In this document: positions 53,188-62,856 of the stretch, piece after piece
Layout of the letters: each line of letters starts with the position of its first letter
Numbering within the stretch: the first letter of the stretch is position 1
Source: Candidatus Gastranaerophilales bacterium
GTDB taxonomy: Bacteria > Cyanobacteriota > Vampirovibrionia > Gastranaerophilales > Gastranaerophilaceae
NCBI GenBank assembly: GCA_900770525.1
Contig: CAAHDT010000003.1
Coordinates: 55,829-119,828, forward strand
Length of the DNA stretch: 64,000 nt
Reading direction: 5' to 3'
Program-made: the position numbers and the translations under genes
Notes under the pieces: generated by a model
Told to the model about the DNA's origin: nothing
Seen by the model: only the letters and a program-made list of their open reading frames with translations
Databases searched by the model: none

Positions 53188-54025
53188 CTTTTAATAACTC
53201 CGATAACTTCAACAATCCTACTTTAAACTCATTATCAGGCAAGCCCGAAACTTCGTTTATTATCTGCTCGACATAATTATTTAACAAACCTTTTGCTTTT
53301 TCAATACCCGCCAAAGGATTAGCAGGGTTATTTGAATATATTACGGGGGCAGTGTAAATTCCGTTTTCAATATCACTATCCGCTCTATTTTCAGTAATGT
53401 TAAGAATATCATCTCTAATTTGAAAAGCTATACCAAATAATTTAGCGAAATTCGGACTATATTTCTTCTTAGCAATAGATAACGAACCATCAAGCGCAGC
53501 CTCGAACAGCGCTCCGGTTTTTTTATAAGATTTCTCTATATAATCATCTATTGTTGGAATTTTGAACTTTGTTATGTTTTGCTTTATTTCACCAACACAC
53601 ATTTCTTTTAAGGTTTTAGAATAAATTGATACAAGTTGGAGAGAATTCAAACTTACAATTTCCGCCAGCGCGACTGACAATAAATAATCACCGGAAATAA
53701 CAGCCAATCGATTTCCGTCTTGAATATTTAGAGAAGATTCTCCCCTTCTAATATCTGATTCATCAATAACATCATCATGAATTAGAGATGCATTATGGAT
53801 AAGTTCTACAATACCCTGATTAACAATTTGCCTCTCATCAACACTTATTCCGACAGCTTTCAAAAACAAAAAACTCAACACCGCTCTAATATGCTTGGAC
53901 TTGCGCATGGCATATGAATTAAGCTCTGGCATGACTAAATCGAAAGAATTTATCTTGCCTTCCAATTGTGCAAGTTCATTTTCTACAAGTCTGATTATCT
54001 CTTGATATTTACCACTAAAGCTCAT
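53180..54025 (-). CDS. Trans-isoprenyl diphosphate synthase
   Basis: About 281 residues; the frame opens at 54082, but ATG 54025 matches where the family begins (SFSGKYQEIIRLVENEL); no start has a strong ribosome site. First Asp-rich motif LIHDDVIDESDIRRGE is complete. The second, FQIRDDILNIT, has Asn where the last Asp of DDxxD is usual. Makes polyprenyl diphosphate (quinone or carrier tail) from IPP; chain length cannot be read reliably. Divergent from the aminotransferase gene. Confidence 0.85.
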   Translation of the reverse strand: MSFSGKYQEIIRLVENELAQLEGKINSFDLVMPELNSYAMRKSKHIRAVLSFLFLKAVGISVDERQIVNQGIVELIHNASLIHDDVIDESDIRRGESSLNIQDGNRLAVISGDYLLSVALAEIVSLNSLQLVSIYSKTLKEMCVGEIKQNITKFKIPTIDDYIEKSYKKTGALFEAALDGSLSIAKKKYSPNFAKLFGIAFQIRDDILNITENRADSDIENGIYTAPVIYSNNPANPLAGIEKAKGLLNNYVEQIINEVSGLPDNEFKVGLLKLSELLKDE

Positions 54026-54133
54026 ATGCACCATGATAGCATGAACATTTGGTAAGATTAAGTTTATATAAAGATAAACCAAATCTGTGCTATACTTAAT
54101 TCAGGGAGTAGAGAAAAAAAGGAGAGAAAATTC

Positions 54134-55258
54134 ATGATACCTATTTTAGATTCAAAACGTCAATACGCTGAAATTGGGAATGAAGTAGAAAAAGCAGTTT
54201 GCGAAGTACTTCGTTCAGGTTGCTACATTTTAGGACCAAACACAAAAGAATTGGAAAAAGAACTTGCTAGCTTCTTCGGAGTAAACTACACTGTAGGTCT
54301 AAACTCCGGAACAGATGCTTTGCACTTAGCATTAAGAGCATTAGACATCGGAGCCGGTGACGAAGTAATCACAACAGCATTCACATTTGTTGCTACAACA
54401 GAAGCTATCGGCATTGTTGGCGCAAAACCTGTTTTTGTTGACATCAATCCTGATACATTCAACATTGATCCTGACAAAATTGAAGCAGCTATTACGCCAA
54501 AAACGAAAGCGATTATTCCGGTTCACTTATATGGTCAACCATGCGAAATGGATAAAATCATGGATATCGCAAAACGCCATAACTTAAGAGTTATTGAAGA
54601 TTGTTGCCAAGCTATCGGCGCTACATACAAAGGTCAAATGGTTGGTTCATTCGGTGACTTCGGATGCTTAAGTTTCTACCCAACTAAAAACTTAGGAGGA
54701 ATGGGTGATGGTGGTCTAATCATGACAAACTCTGAAGAATTAAGAAACAGAGTTGTTGCATTGAGAAACCACGGTGGAGCAGTTCGTTATTACCATGATG
54801 AAATCGGTGTTAACAGCAGACTTGACGAAGTTCAAGCAGCAATTTTGAGAGTAAAATTACCTCACATTAAAGAATGGAATGAAAAAAGACGTGCTCATGC
54901 CGCTTACTACAACAAATTATTTGCAGATTGCAAAGATGTAGTAACTCCGGTTGAAGCAGCTAACACATACTGTGTATATCACCAATATACAGTTAAAGTT
55001 CCTAACCGTGATGAAGTTCACAAAATGTTGCAAGAACGTGGTATTGGAGCAATGCTATACTATCCGGTTCCTCTACATTTACAAAAAGTTCATGCTTACC
55101 TTGGAGTTGGTAAAGGTTCTCTACCTCACACTGAAAAAGATACTGAACTTGTTATGTCACTTCCAATGTTCCCAGAACTAACAGAAGAAGAACAAAGAAC
55201 TGTTGCAAGCACATTGATTGATTGTATCGAAAAATCAAAATCAGCAGCGGCTGTATAA
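54134..55258 (+). CDS. DegT/DnrJ/EryC1/StrS family sugar aminotransferase
   Basis: PLP enzyme transferring an amino group to a keto-sugar nucleotide, for surface polysaccharide. 374 residues. Landmarks: GCYILGPNTKELEKELASFF, GLNSGTDALHLALRALDIG, TAFTFVATTEAI, IPVHLYGQPCEMD, EDCCQAIGATYKG and the PLP-lysine motif SFYPTKNLGGMGDGGL. TATACT at about 54093-54098 may be its -10; GGAGAGAA precedes the ATG. Confidence 0.93.
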   Translation: MIPILDSKRQYAEIGNEVEKAVCEVLRSGCYILGPNTKELEKELASFFGVNYTVGLNSGTDALHLALRALDIGAGDEVITTAFTFVATTEAIGIVGAKPVFVDINPDTFNIDPDKIEAAITPKTKAIIPVHLYGQPCEMDKIMDIAKRHNLRVIEDCCQAIGATYKGQMVGSFGDFGCLSFYPTKNLGGMGDGGLIMTNSEELRNRVVALRNHGGAVRYYHDEIGVNSRLDEVQAAILRVKLPHIKEWNEKRRAHAAYYNKLFADCKDVVTPVEAANTYCVYHQYTVKVPNRDEVHKMLQERGIGAMLYYPVPLHLQKVHAYLGVGKGSLPHTEKDTELVMSLPMFPELTEEEQRTVASTLIDCIEKSKSAAAV

Positions 55259-55275
55259 GCAATATTTTAAAGAAG

Positions 55276-55311
55276 AAAGAACAGGCACCTAAAAATGCCT
55301 GTTCTTTTTTT
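55276..55311 (+). terminator. Terminator of the aminotransferase gene
   Basis: AAAGAACAGGCA / TGCCTGTTCTTT perfect 12-bp stem followed by a T run. Confidence 0.85.
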
Positions 55312-55414
55312 CGAGAAAAACAAAATATTACAAATGTTACAATTTTTCTCAAAACTGAAATTTCAATGTAAAATAATTTTTGTTATAAGAGAAAGACAAT
55401 TCTAAGAGGTCAAG

Positions 55415-55618
55415 ATGTTGGATTCGGTTAAGGCTATACAAGCACAGCAAATATACAGAGTACAGCCAATTAGTTTAAACGAGAAATCAAATTACAAAAA
55501 CAATGAGCAACAGCGTTCCGTTGGGGTAAATTTTTTCACCGGCAAAACTTATTCTCCTAACTACCCATCAGTAGAAGGAAGTCCGGTTTTAGGTAAATCA
55601 TTAGATTTACTAGGCTAA
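55415..55618 (+). CDS. Small orphan protein with NFFTG motif
   Basis: 67 residues. Polar N-terminus (LDSVKAIQAQQIYRVQPISL), then VGVNFFTGKTYSPNYPSVEG. GAGG precedes the ATG, and a strong terminator follows. No family recognised; it carries the short Phe-x-Gly motif shared with the 39.1 kb gene. Confidence 0.6.
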   Translation: MLDSVKAIQAQQIYRVQPISLNEKSNYKNNEQQRSVGVNFFTGKTYSPNYPSVEGSPVLGKSLDLLG

Positions 55619-55642
55619 TAGCCTATAGGTTAATATAGGATT

Positions 55643-55675
55643 AAAATATCATCTAATACATTTAGATGATATTTT
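55643..55675 (+). terminator. Terminator after the small orphan gene
   Basis: AAAATATCATCT / AGATGATATTTT perfect 12-bp stem with a nine-base loop, then GTTAT. Confidence 0.65.
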
Positions 55676-55744
55676 GTTATATATCTAAAGTTTGAATTTT
55701 GAGTGGTCGAGTTACTATTTATACACATTTTATGGAGCTCACAA

Positions 55745-57412
55745 ATGTCAGAACAGATTTTAGTTAAACCTATAAATAATCAGATTGATGAAAAAACTCA
55801 AAAAGCACTTAAAGCTTTAGAACAAGCACGAGTTTTTCACGAAAAATATCTTATCAGAAAAGATAATACAGATTTACAAGATGCAATAAGCAATTATATA
55901 GATGCGGTTAAATACGACCCTACGATTCCTGAAACTTATTATAGATTAGCAAGTTTGATGTGGGAACAAGGGCAAATTAGCATTAATACGGCAATAGATC
56001 AATGTAAAACAGCCGTGTCACTTGCACCTGATAACATGAATGCCCATCTTTATACAGGATATTTCATGCAACTTGCAGAAAACTATCCGGAAGCAGTTGA
56101 CGAATTTAAATCAGCAATAAAGAGTGGAAAATTCAACTCTGCAAGACCTCGTTTAGTACTATCGCAAGCGATTTTAGATAAAATTCATGCTACAAAAGGA
56201 AATGTAGCTGACTATATGAGCTTTGCTTACTACTTCATCACCGGTAGTTTAATGTTGGCATGGGATAGACCATGCTTAAAAATGTTGTGCAAAAAAGTTT
56301 CTGACGACTTTTCTGTATTCACATACAATACAGTCGGCAACTTTTTAGAAAAATTTAAACTTTACGACAAAGCTGAAAATCTTTACAAACAAGCGATTAT
56401 AGATACTCAACATGCTTGGATGTTCTACGATAAAATGGGCGATATTGCATTAAAAAACAATGAAGTAAACCTATGCGCTGACTGCTATAAAAAAGTTTTG
56501 GAATCAAATCCGCTAAACCGTGATGTAATAGTAAAACTCGCAACAGTACTACAGACATATTTTCCTGAAAACACCTCTGAAACGATTGAATGCTATGAAA
56601 AATTGTTGCAATTTGATGAAGATAAAGGGGCAATATACTACGAATTAGGACATTTATATTTAAGACGAGAAGACAAAATAAATTCAATAAGTGCCTTCAA
56701 ACTTGCCCTGGAACAAGATTATGAAAATCCTTATTACAATAACTCATTAGCTTATGCATATTCAAGAGCAGAACTTTATGATGATGCAATTGAACATTAC
56801 CAAAAAGCTATTACCCTAAATCCGGATAACGAATGGACTTCAATTGTATGCCAAGCTCTTGGAGCAATATACGCAGAAGTAAAAGGAAATATAGAAGCAG
56901 CCGTTGCGACCTATCAAGCCGGAATAATCTTAAACCCTGCAAATTATGACTTATATATTGCACTTGGTGATATACACATGGCTGAATACGACTTAGATAA
57001 GGCTATAAAAGCATATTGTGATGCAATTCTAGCTAATCCTGAAGATTACCGTGGATATTCAAAAGCAGGTATTGCATTATACGAAAAAGATTATATAGAA
57101 GAAGCTCTTGTCGCATATCACAAATCAATTGAATTAAACCCTGACAACGCATATGCGCATAATAACTTAGGAATTTTATATCTTGACGGAATGCTTGATG
57201 CTGAAGAAGCTTTAGAATACTTTGAACAAGCTATTGAACTCAAATCTGATTACACACTAGCCTACTTCAACGCAGGACGTGCAAGTCAGGAAATGGGCTT
57301 TATAAATGATGCTGCAAACTATTACCAAATGGCAATTGATTTAAATAAAGAAAGCCAAGAACTTGACGAAGAAGACATAATGATTCGTTTACAAAAATTG
57401 TTTGAAGTGTAA
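55745..57412 (+). CDS. Tetratricopeptide repeat protein
   Basis: 555 residues from ATG 55745 (GGAG eight bases upstream); the frame opens at 55703. At least twelve TPR units, for example AISNYIDAVKYDPTIPETYY, AIEHYQKAITLNPDNEW and EALVAYHKSIELNPDNAYAH, covering residues about 40-550. No signal peptide. A protein-protein scaffold of unknown partner. Confidence 0.85.
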   Translation: MSEQILVKPINNQIDEKTQKALKALEQARVFHEKYLIRKDNTDLQDAISNYIDAVKYDPTIPETYYRLASLMWEQGQISINTAIDQCKTAVSLAPDNMNAHLYTGYFMQLAENYPEAVDEFKSAIKSGKFNSARPRLVLSQAILDKIHATKGNVADYMSFAYYFITGSLMLAWDRPCLKMLCKKVSDDFSVFTYNTVGNFLEKFKLYDKAENLYKQAIIDTQHAWMFYDKMGDIALKNNEVNLCADCYKKVLESNPLNRDVIVKLATVLQTYFPENTSETIECYEKLLQFDEDKGAIYYELGHLYLRREDKINSISAFKLALEQDYENPYYNNSLAYAYSRAELYDDAIEHYQKAITLNPDNEWTSIVCQALGAIYAEVKGNIEAAVATYQAGIILNPANYDLYIALGDIHMAEYDLDKAIKAYCDAILANPEDYRGYSKAGIALYEKDYIEEALVAYHKSIELNPDNAYAHNNLGILYLDGMLDAEEALEYFEQAIELKSDYTLAYFNAGRASQEMGFINDAANYYQMAIDLNKESQELDEEDIMIRLQKLFEV

Positions 57413-57441
57413 TATAGTACTTTCAGAGTAAAATCAAAATA

Positions 57442-57933
57442 CTAATGACTTTTATGCATAGAATCAACATGCCCTGCGCTTGGAACAGGTTCAATAATAA
57501 CAGTATCTCCATTTGAAATTAATTTATATATGCTATCTTTTGCAATTCCAAGTGAATCAATTCCTATAATGGAATCTTGAGAAAGACTATCTATCATTGT
57601 TGTATCCGGTTCATCTACTCGTATATTTACAATTTTTTTAGGCTCAGGCTCTTCATTATCGATTGGTTGATGATAATTACTTCGCTCTAAAGTATCCGGT
57701 ATAATCTCAAAAGCGGGTTCTGGGTCATTATAAACATCATTATCGCATTTTGAAACACTTACCATAGTAGCCAAAAGGGCAAGAGCAGATGCAGCAGCAA
57801 CCGCTTTCCCGACTGGAGGAACAGGTTTGTCACCATAATCAGCTTGAAAACTAGGATTTTGCGAACGGCGAACCGAAACATTTTTACTTGCACGACTATA
57901 GAACATTTCCCCACTAATTGCAGATATTCTCAT
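57442..57933 (-). CDS. Single-pass membrane orphan protein with NPSFQ motif
   Basis: 163 residues. MRISAISGEMFYSRA start, NPSFQADYG at 26-34, one membrane helix (AVAAASALALLATMVSV), then an acidic Pro/Glu/Asp-rich exterior part. Cys63 just after the helix. No family recognised. Shares the N-terminal motif with the next gene on this strand. AAGG-type ribosome site before the ATG. Confidence 0.6.
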   Translation of the reverse strand: MRISAISGEMFYSRASKNVSVRRSQNPSFQADYGDKPVPPVGKAVAAASALALLATMVSVSKCDNDVYNDPEPAFEIIPDTLERSNYHQPIDNEEPEPKKIVNIRVDEPDTTMIDSLSQDSIIGIDSLGIAKDSIYKLISNGDTVIIEPVPSAGHVDSMHKSH

Positions 57934-58043
57934 AAAAATAAAAACCTTCTAAACAATAAATCAATGATAGTATAAATCGTAAAGAATAATTTTTGACAAT
58001 TATTAATAAAAATTTACAAAACTAAAACGAAGGAAACGAGCAA

Positions 58044-58592
58044 TTAATGCTTAAAGAAATTTGATATATGCTGGAATACATTATGCAAAACAGTTTCACC
58101 CTTTTTCAAACTTTCTTTAACTTCTTCTTCTTTGGCAAAAAAATCCTGCTCTAATTTAAAAAACTTCTTTTCCACAACAGCTTCTTTTTTCTCAATCATT
58201 TCTATAAATTTTGCAGCCCTAAATCTTTTCAATTTATCAATTACATTTTCTTTTTTATCAAATGATACAATTACAGAATCTTCGCCTTGAGGAACTTTGT
58301 GTCTATCATATGTGCATGATACAGAATAAAGCACATTCTTCTGTTTATCAGTATCATGAAATATATATACTTCAAGAATTGATTTTCTTTTCTCTAAATA
58401 TGTTACAAGTTTCTTAATTTCTTCATTATTCGTAATCTTCTCAAAAATATCTTTGTCAGTTTTTGACAAATATGGAAATTTTAATTGTTGGAAACTTGGA
58501 TTATATTTTGCTTGTGAACTATTTTGACTTTTTTTATTTAAACTATTTGTATTATCAAATTTATAATTATTTGATATATTTTGAACTTTCAT
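58044..58592 (-). CDS. Orphan protein with NPSFQ motif
   Basis: 182 residues from ATG 58592 (GAAAGAAT upstream); the frame opens at 58661. Asn/Ser-rich N-terminus leading to KYNPSFQQLKFPYLSKTDKD, then a predicted alpha/beta body and a Lys/Glu-rich helix (EKKEAVVEKKFFKLEQDFFA). No signal peptide or membrane helix. Function unknown. Confidence 0.6.
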   Translation of the reverse strand: MKVQNISNNYKFDNTNSLNKKSQNSSQAKYNPSFQQLKFPYLSKTDKDIFEKITNNEEIKKLVTYLEKRKSILEVYIFHDTDKQKNVLYSVSCTYDRHKVPQGEDSVIVSFDKKENVIDKLKRFRAAKFIEMIEKKEAVVEKKFFKLEQDFFAKEEEVKESLKKGETVLHNVFQHISNFFKH

Positions 58593-58678
58593 TATCTTTA
58601 TTCTTTCTCGCACTGAAATAAACCATCGACACAAATCAGCGCACAAAACGTGTACAGTCAATAGTAATACTTAATATT

Positions 58679-59254
58679 CTATTCCGCAACAGCTTGTTTA
58701 AAAAAATTTACAACTTTTTGAAGCAGTTTATTATCTTTAATTTTATCTATAGTATTTATACAAAATCTTTCAAATGCAACAGAACTATGAATCAATTTCG
58801 AACGAGGTTCTACTTTATCCGTAACAACAGCACCATCACGAGCTAATAAAATTCTTGTAACCAAAGAACCTTTTTTGCCATTTTTAACAACATTGCCCGA
58901 TTTATCTAACAAATCCTTATCGCCATAAGCCTTATTTAAACGCTCTAAAATTTCATTCGCCTGTTTTTTTAATTCCGGAACATTTTTAATTTCTTTTTCA
59001 AGAAGATTATAAACATTATCTATTCTTTGCATTCTATCCAACCCTGCAAAACCCATTGAACGAGCTTTCATTCTATTAAAAGCGGTAAAATAAGAAACTA
59101 TAGATGCGCCTGATAAATTCTCGGAATTTGCATCATTCAGAAATTTTTTTATATAAATTTGTTTTGCAGGTGCGTCATCCACAACATTTCTTATCATATT
59201 ATATGCACTGCTATCTAGCTTCAGTGCAACCTTATTGGGGTTAAATGTAACCAT
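58679..59254 (-). CDS. Orphan helical protein
   Basis: 191 residues, mainly helical and basic. Begins MVTFNPNKVALKLDSSAYNM and includes LEKEIKNVPELKKQANEILE and VAFERFCINTIDKIKDNK. No recognised domain, signal or membrane segment. Neighbouring genes on this strand are of the same lineage-specific kind, so the three may form a cluster of recent origin. Confidence 0.6.
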   Translation of the reverse strand: MVTFNPNKVALKLDSSAYNMIRNVVDDAPAKQIYIKKFLNDANSENLSGASIVSYFTAFNRMKARSMGFAGLDRMQRIDNVYNLLEKEIKNVPELKKQANEILERLNKAYGDKDLLDKSGNVVKNGKKGSLVTRILLARDGAVVTDKVEPRSKLIHSSVAFERFCINTIDKIKDNKLLQKVVNFFKQAVAE

Positions 59255-59434
59255 GTGTATTGTATCCTTTCAACATTATCAATTATTAGCATAAAAACAC
59301 CTAAAATTTTTTTTTGCTATTCGTAATGTAAAAATATATTAATATTTTATACAATGTAAGAAACAATAATATTTTGACGGAATAAAAATATTATTGTAAA
59401 ATTAACACATAGAATAACCTTAAGGAGAGATTAA

Positions 59435-59755
59435 ATGGATAAGAAAATGCAACGTTGGTATGATGTAGATCCTGTTTTGAGCAGAGCCATATCACTGTGG
59501 GAACAAGCAGAAGAAGATTTGCAGACAATTTGCGCAGAATACGTACTTGATAAACTTAAAGATTTTGACTTTAAGATGTCATTAGAAGACCAGTACAACT
59601 ACATTTTAAGACGTTGGTATGATAAAAACGTTAAAGTGTCACACGCAATGGAATATATTAAGCATGCCCCAGAAGAATTAAGACATGAACTTGCACTAGA
59701 TATAATTGAATATATTGAAAAAATGCAAAAAGAACGTGAAGAACAAGATAAATAG
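59435..59755 (+). CDS. Small conserved helical protein
   Basis: 106 residues, all helical, acidic. MQRWYDVDPVLSRAISLWEQ and LEDQYNYILRRWYDKNVKVS contain two similar RWYD motifs. AAGGAGAG precedes the ATG; followed 46 bases later by the histidine kinase gene on the same strand. May be co-expressed with the kinase. No known domain. Confidence 0.6.
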   Translation: MDKKMQRWYDVDPVLSRAISLWEQAEEDLQTICAEYVLDKLKDFDFKMSLEDQYNYILRRWYDKNVKVSHAMEYIKHAPEELRHELALDIIEYIEKMQKEREEQDK

Positions 59756-59801
59756 TTTGTAATATATTTGCTATTTATATTAAATTTGATACGATTAAGA
59801 T

Positions 59802-61481
59802 ATGATTAGGGTACTGTTAATATCGCACAGATATGAAACAATTAGTAAATATGAAAAAATTGTAGAGAAATTGCACTACGATTTTGTATCGATGTCTGAT
59901 GAAAGGTTAATCGCAGACTATTTAAGCGCTACCCAGTGCGAGATAGTTATTGCAGATACCTATTCAACAAAAATTGATTTCAAGCATTTGCTTAACAAAT
60001 TAAAACCACTTTTAGAAACTTCTGCAATAATATTTATTGCACCGGAAGATTTTAAAGACAGAGAGTTAATGAAATTTGCAAACGGCTTTATCTTAGAAAA
60101 CACAAGTGATGAATTGATTTGCGGAACAATCAATATGAATTTGAGAATGCGTTCTGCTCTTGAAAAACTTTCAGGAACAAACAAAGACTTGGCTGACAGT
60201 AACTATCGTTTAAACGCGCTATATTCAACAAGTTCTCAGTTTGCCGGAACATTAGACAAAGAAAAACTCATCCATTATATGATGGAAGGAATGGACAAAG
60301 CTCTTAGTTACTCACTCATATGCGTGTTGTCGTTTTGCACAGATGATGAGCCCGTATTGATTATAAATTCACTTTACGAACTTTCAGAAGAACTTATAAG
60401 TTCTTTAAAATTGCGGATGATAATACATTACAAATCGCTTTTTGAAAACAGTGAACTACCTTTTGAGCTTAATGCCGACAATTTAGCCATAAAAAAATCA
60501 GTAAAATTCACCGCAAACAGGTTTAATTTTGGAATATTCCAATTTGACAATATGTTTGCCCCGATTTCACTCGGAGATAATTTTTTTGGATGTGTGGAAA
60601 TTTTCAAAGAAAACCCGTTTTCGCCAGAAAATGCAACTTGCTTTCAAACAATAGCACAACAAGTAGCACTCCCACTAAAGAGTGCAACTTTATACCAAGA
60701 ATTAAAAGAATCAAACCATAAGTTAGAACGACTTGAACGCTTAAAATCCGAATTTATATCAATCGTATCACATGAATTAAGAACACCATTAACATCTATT
60801 AAAAATGCACTAGACATAATGCTTAGCGGTAAATGCGGTGAATTAACAAATGCATTTGAAAAATTTCTAACAATGGCGAAAAGAAACTCTCAAAGATTAT
60901 CAGGGATTATAAACGACTTGTTAGATTTGTCAAAAATTGAAGCCGGTAAAATGGATTATCATTTCAAGAACATGAATATAAATTCTGTAATTGAATATGT
61001 TACCTCAACTTTATCAGTATTAGCAAAAGATAAAGGACTGACAATACAAACAAACGAAGGCGCCGATTTGCCGGAGATTTTTGCAGATTCCCAGCGTTTG
61101 GAACAAGTTTTAACAAACCTTATATCAAACGCGATAAAATTCACACCGGAAGGTCATTCTATTACGGTAAAATCTGAATTAATCAACGCTAGAAATCTAA
61201 AATATAACGATTGCTTTGCAATAACACTAGAGAAACTTGAAGGCTATTATATTTTGGTTAGTGTAAAAGATGAAGGGATTGGAATTGAAAAAAAGAATTT
61301 GCTACACGTATTCGACAAATTTGCACAAATAGAGAATTCTTTATCAAGAAAAGTTGGCGGTTCCGGTTTAGGATTACCAATTGCAAAACAACTGATTGAA
61401 GCTCATAAAGGTGCGATATGGTGCGATAGCGAACCGGAAGTTGGTTCAACATTTTACTTCGTAGTACCTGTTGCCCAATAA
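59802..61481 (+). CDS. Histidine kinase with N-terminal receiver-like and GAF-like parts
   Basis: 559 residues. N-terminal receiver-like domain (VLLISHRYETISKYEKIVEK, EIVIADTYS, then IIFIAPEDF) with Asp at the expected place but an atypical surround; a GAF-like middle (about 135-300); HisKA with phospho-acceptor His in SIVSHELRTPLTSIK; and HATPase with N box LTNLISNAIKFTPEG, G1 VKDEGIGIE, F box and G2 GGSGLGLPIAK. No membrane helix, so a cytosolic sensor. No cognate response regulator is adjacent. Confidence 0.88.
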   Translation: MIRVLLISHRYETISKYEKIVEKLHYDFVSMSDERLIADYLSATQCEIVIADTYSTKIDFKHLLNKLKPLLETSAIIFIAPEDFKDRELMKFANGFILENTSDELICGTINMNLRMRSALEKLSGTNKDLADSNYRLNALYSTSSQFAGTLDKEKLIHYMMEGMDKALSYSLICVLSFCTDDEPVLIINSLYELSEELISSLKLRMIIHYKSLFENSELPFELNADNLAIKKSVKFTANRFNFGIFQFDNMFAPISLGDNFFGCVEIFKENPFSPENATCFQTIAQQVALPLKSATLYQELKESNHKLERLERLKSEFISIVSHELRTPLTSIKNALDIMLSGKCGELTNAFEKFLTMAKRNSQRLSGIINDLLDLSKIEAGKMDYHFKNMNINSVIEYVTSTLSVLAKDKGLTIQTNEGADLPEIFADSQRLEQVLTNLISNAIKFTPEGHSITVKSELINARNLKYNDCFAITLEKLEGYYILVSVKDEGIGIEKKNLLHVFDKFAQIENSLSRKVGGSGLGLPIAKQLIEAHKGAIWCDSEPEVGSTFYFVVPVAQ

Positions 61482-61523
61482 TTTTTTCTATGTTCATTTT
61501 CTCTTCTTTTGCATAAAAAAGAC

Positions 61524-62806
61524 GTAGGGTGGCGAAAAGCGTAAGCGGTTTCCACCTTTTCACTAAACATGTCATCCTGAAAAGATTTAAGCGGATTTAC
61601 GTACGGACGGAACGAAGTGAGTCCGGATAGCGAACAGATTGAATATTCTGTGCGTAAGCACAAATGTGAAACTCTTCGAGCGTGGAGTAAATCCAAGGCA
61701 AATTATCTTATTCAGGATCTGTCCACCGTCAAGCTGGAATACGTAACCGTCAAGAACCCCTCTACTTACAGGAGAGGGGCAGGGGTGAGGTGTCTACAGT
61801 TATTCAGCCACCGTCAAACAATTACAAGAGGCAAATAATGAAACTTGTCATGCTGAATCTAAAGTTTGGGAAGGACGATATAACAAAAAGGGGAGACAAA
61901 ATGTCTACACGTCACGTCATTCTGAAAGGCTTGAACGTAGGGTGGCGAAAAGCGTAAGCGGTTAAAAGCGCCCTCTACCGACGGGAGAGGGCGGGGGTGA
62001 GGGGTCGACCTTCAATTCAGCCACCACCAAGCAATCGCAAGAACTAAATAACTTAACTATTAAAATTATTTCAAATAAAACAAACAAGGGTAGACAAAAT
62101 GTCTACACGTCACGTCATTCTGAAAGGCTTGAACGTAGGGTGCGGAAAAGCGTAAGCGATTCCCACCATATACACCCAACCAAGCAGAAAAAGTAACCTT
62201 CGGACATTCCTCCCCCGGCGGGAGAGGTTAGGTGAGGGGTTGACCTTTAATTCAACCACAACCAAGCAATTGCAAGAACTAAATAACTTAACTATTAAAA
62301 TTATTTCAAATAAAACAAACAAAGGTAGACAAAATGTCTACACATCACGTCATTCTGAAAGACTTGAACGTAGGGGGTGAGCGTAAGCGGCTAAAGGCTC
62401 CCTCTACCTACGGGAGAGGGCTGGGGTGAGGGGGCGACCTGCAATTCAGTCACCGCCAAGAATGTAGGGTGCGGAAGAGCGTAAGCGGTTCCCACCATAT
62501 ACCCCCAATCAAGCAGAAAAAGTAACCTTCGGGCATTCCTCTCCCGACGGGAAGCAAAGGGAACAGACGAGGTAACGAGTCTTGTGACCCTGTTTGCAGA
62601 GCTGAGGCTAGGTGAGGGGTTGACGGTTATTCAGCCACTGCCAAACAATCGCAAAAACTAAATAAAATTTACTATCATGTTAAATATATCGACAAGCAAA
62701 CTGTAAAAATTTATTTTAATTAATTATAATTTATTATTCCATAAAACCTGAACAACAATAGACCCCTCACCCCAACCCCTCTCCCGCTGGTAGAGGGGCT
62801 TTTAGG
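61524..62806. repeat. Cluster of interspersed repeats
   Basis: About 1.3 kb with no gene. It contains: GTAGGGTG...AAGCGTAAGCG units (61524, 61937, 62135, 62464, with a shortened one at 62371); inverted CCCTCTACC/GGGAGAGGG units followed by GGGGTGAGG (61757, 61970, 62399, a version at 62209 and 62537, and a reversed copy at 62761-62798); and GACAAAATGTCTACAC blocks (61893, 62092, 62328). A segment of about 100 bases at 62038-62140 is repeated almost exactly at 62274-62375, a period of 236 bases. The parts look like short non-autonomous elements nested in each other. Confidence 0.8.
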
Positions 62807-62856
62807 CATGTTCATGCGTGTGCTAGTGGGTGCTATTTGGGTGTTTTTTGTAGGGT

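Noticed and set aside
61454..62322. Short frames across the repeat cluster
   Set aside because: They coincide with repeat units, on both strands, and have no ribosome sites or recognisable domains.
61893..62375. CRISPR array in the repeat cluster
   Set aside because: Repeats differ in type, length and spacing, there are no uniform spacers, and no cas gene is near.
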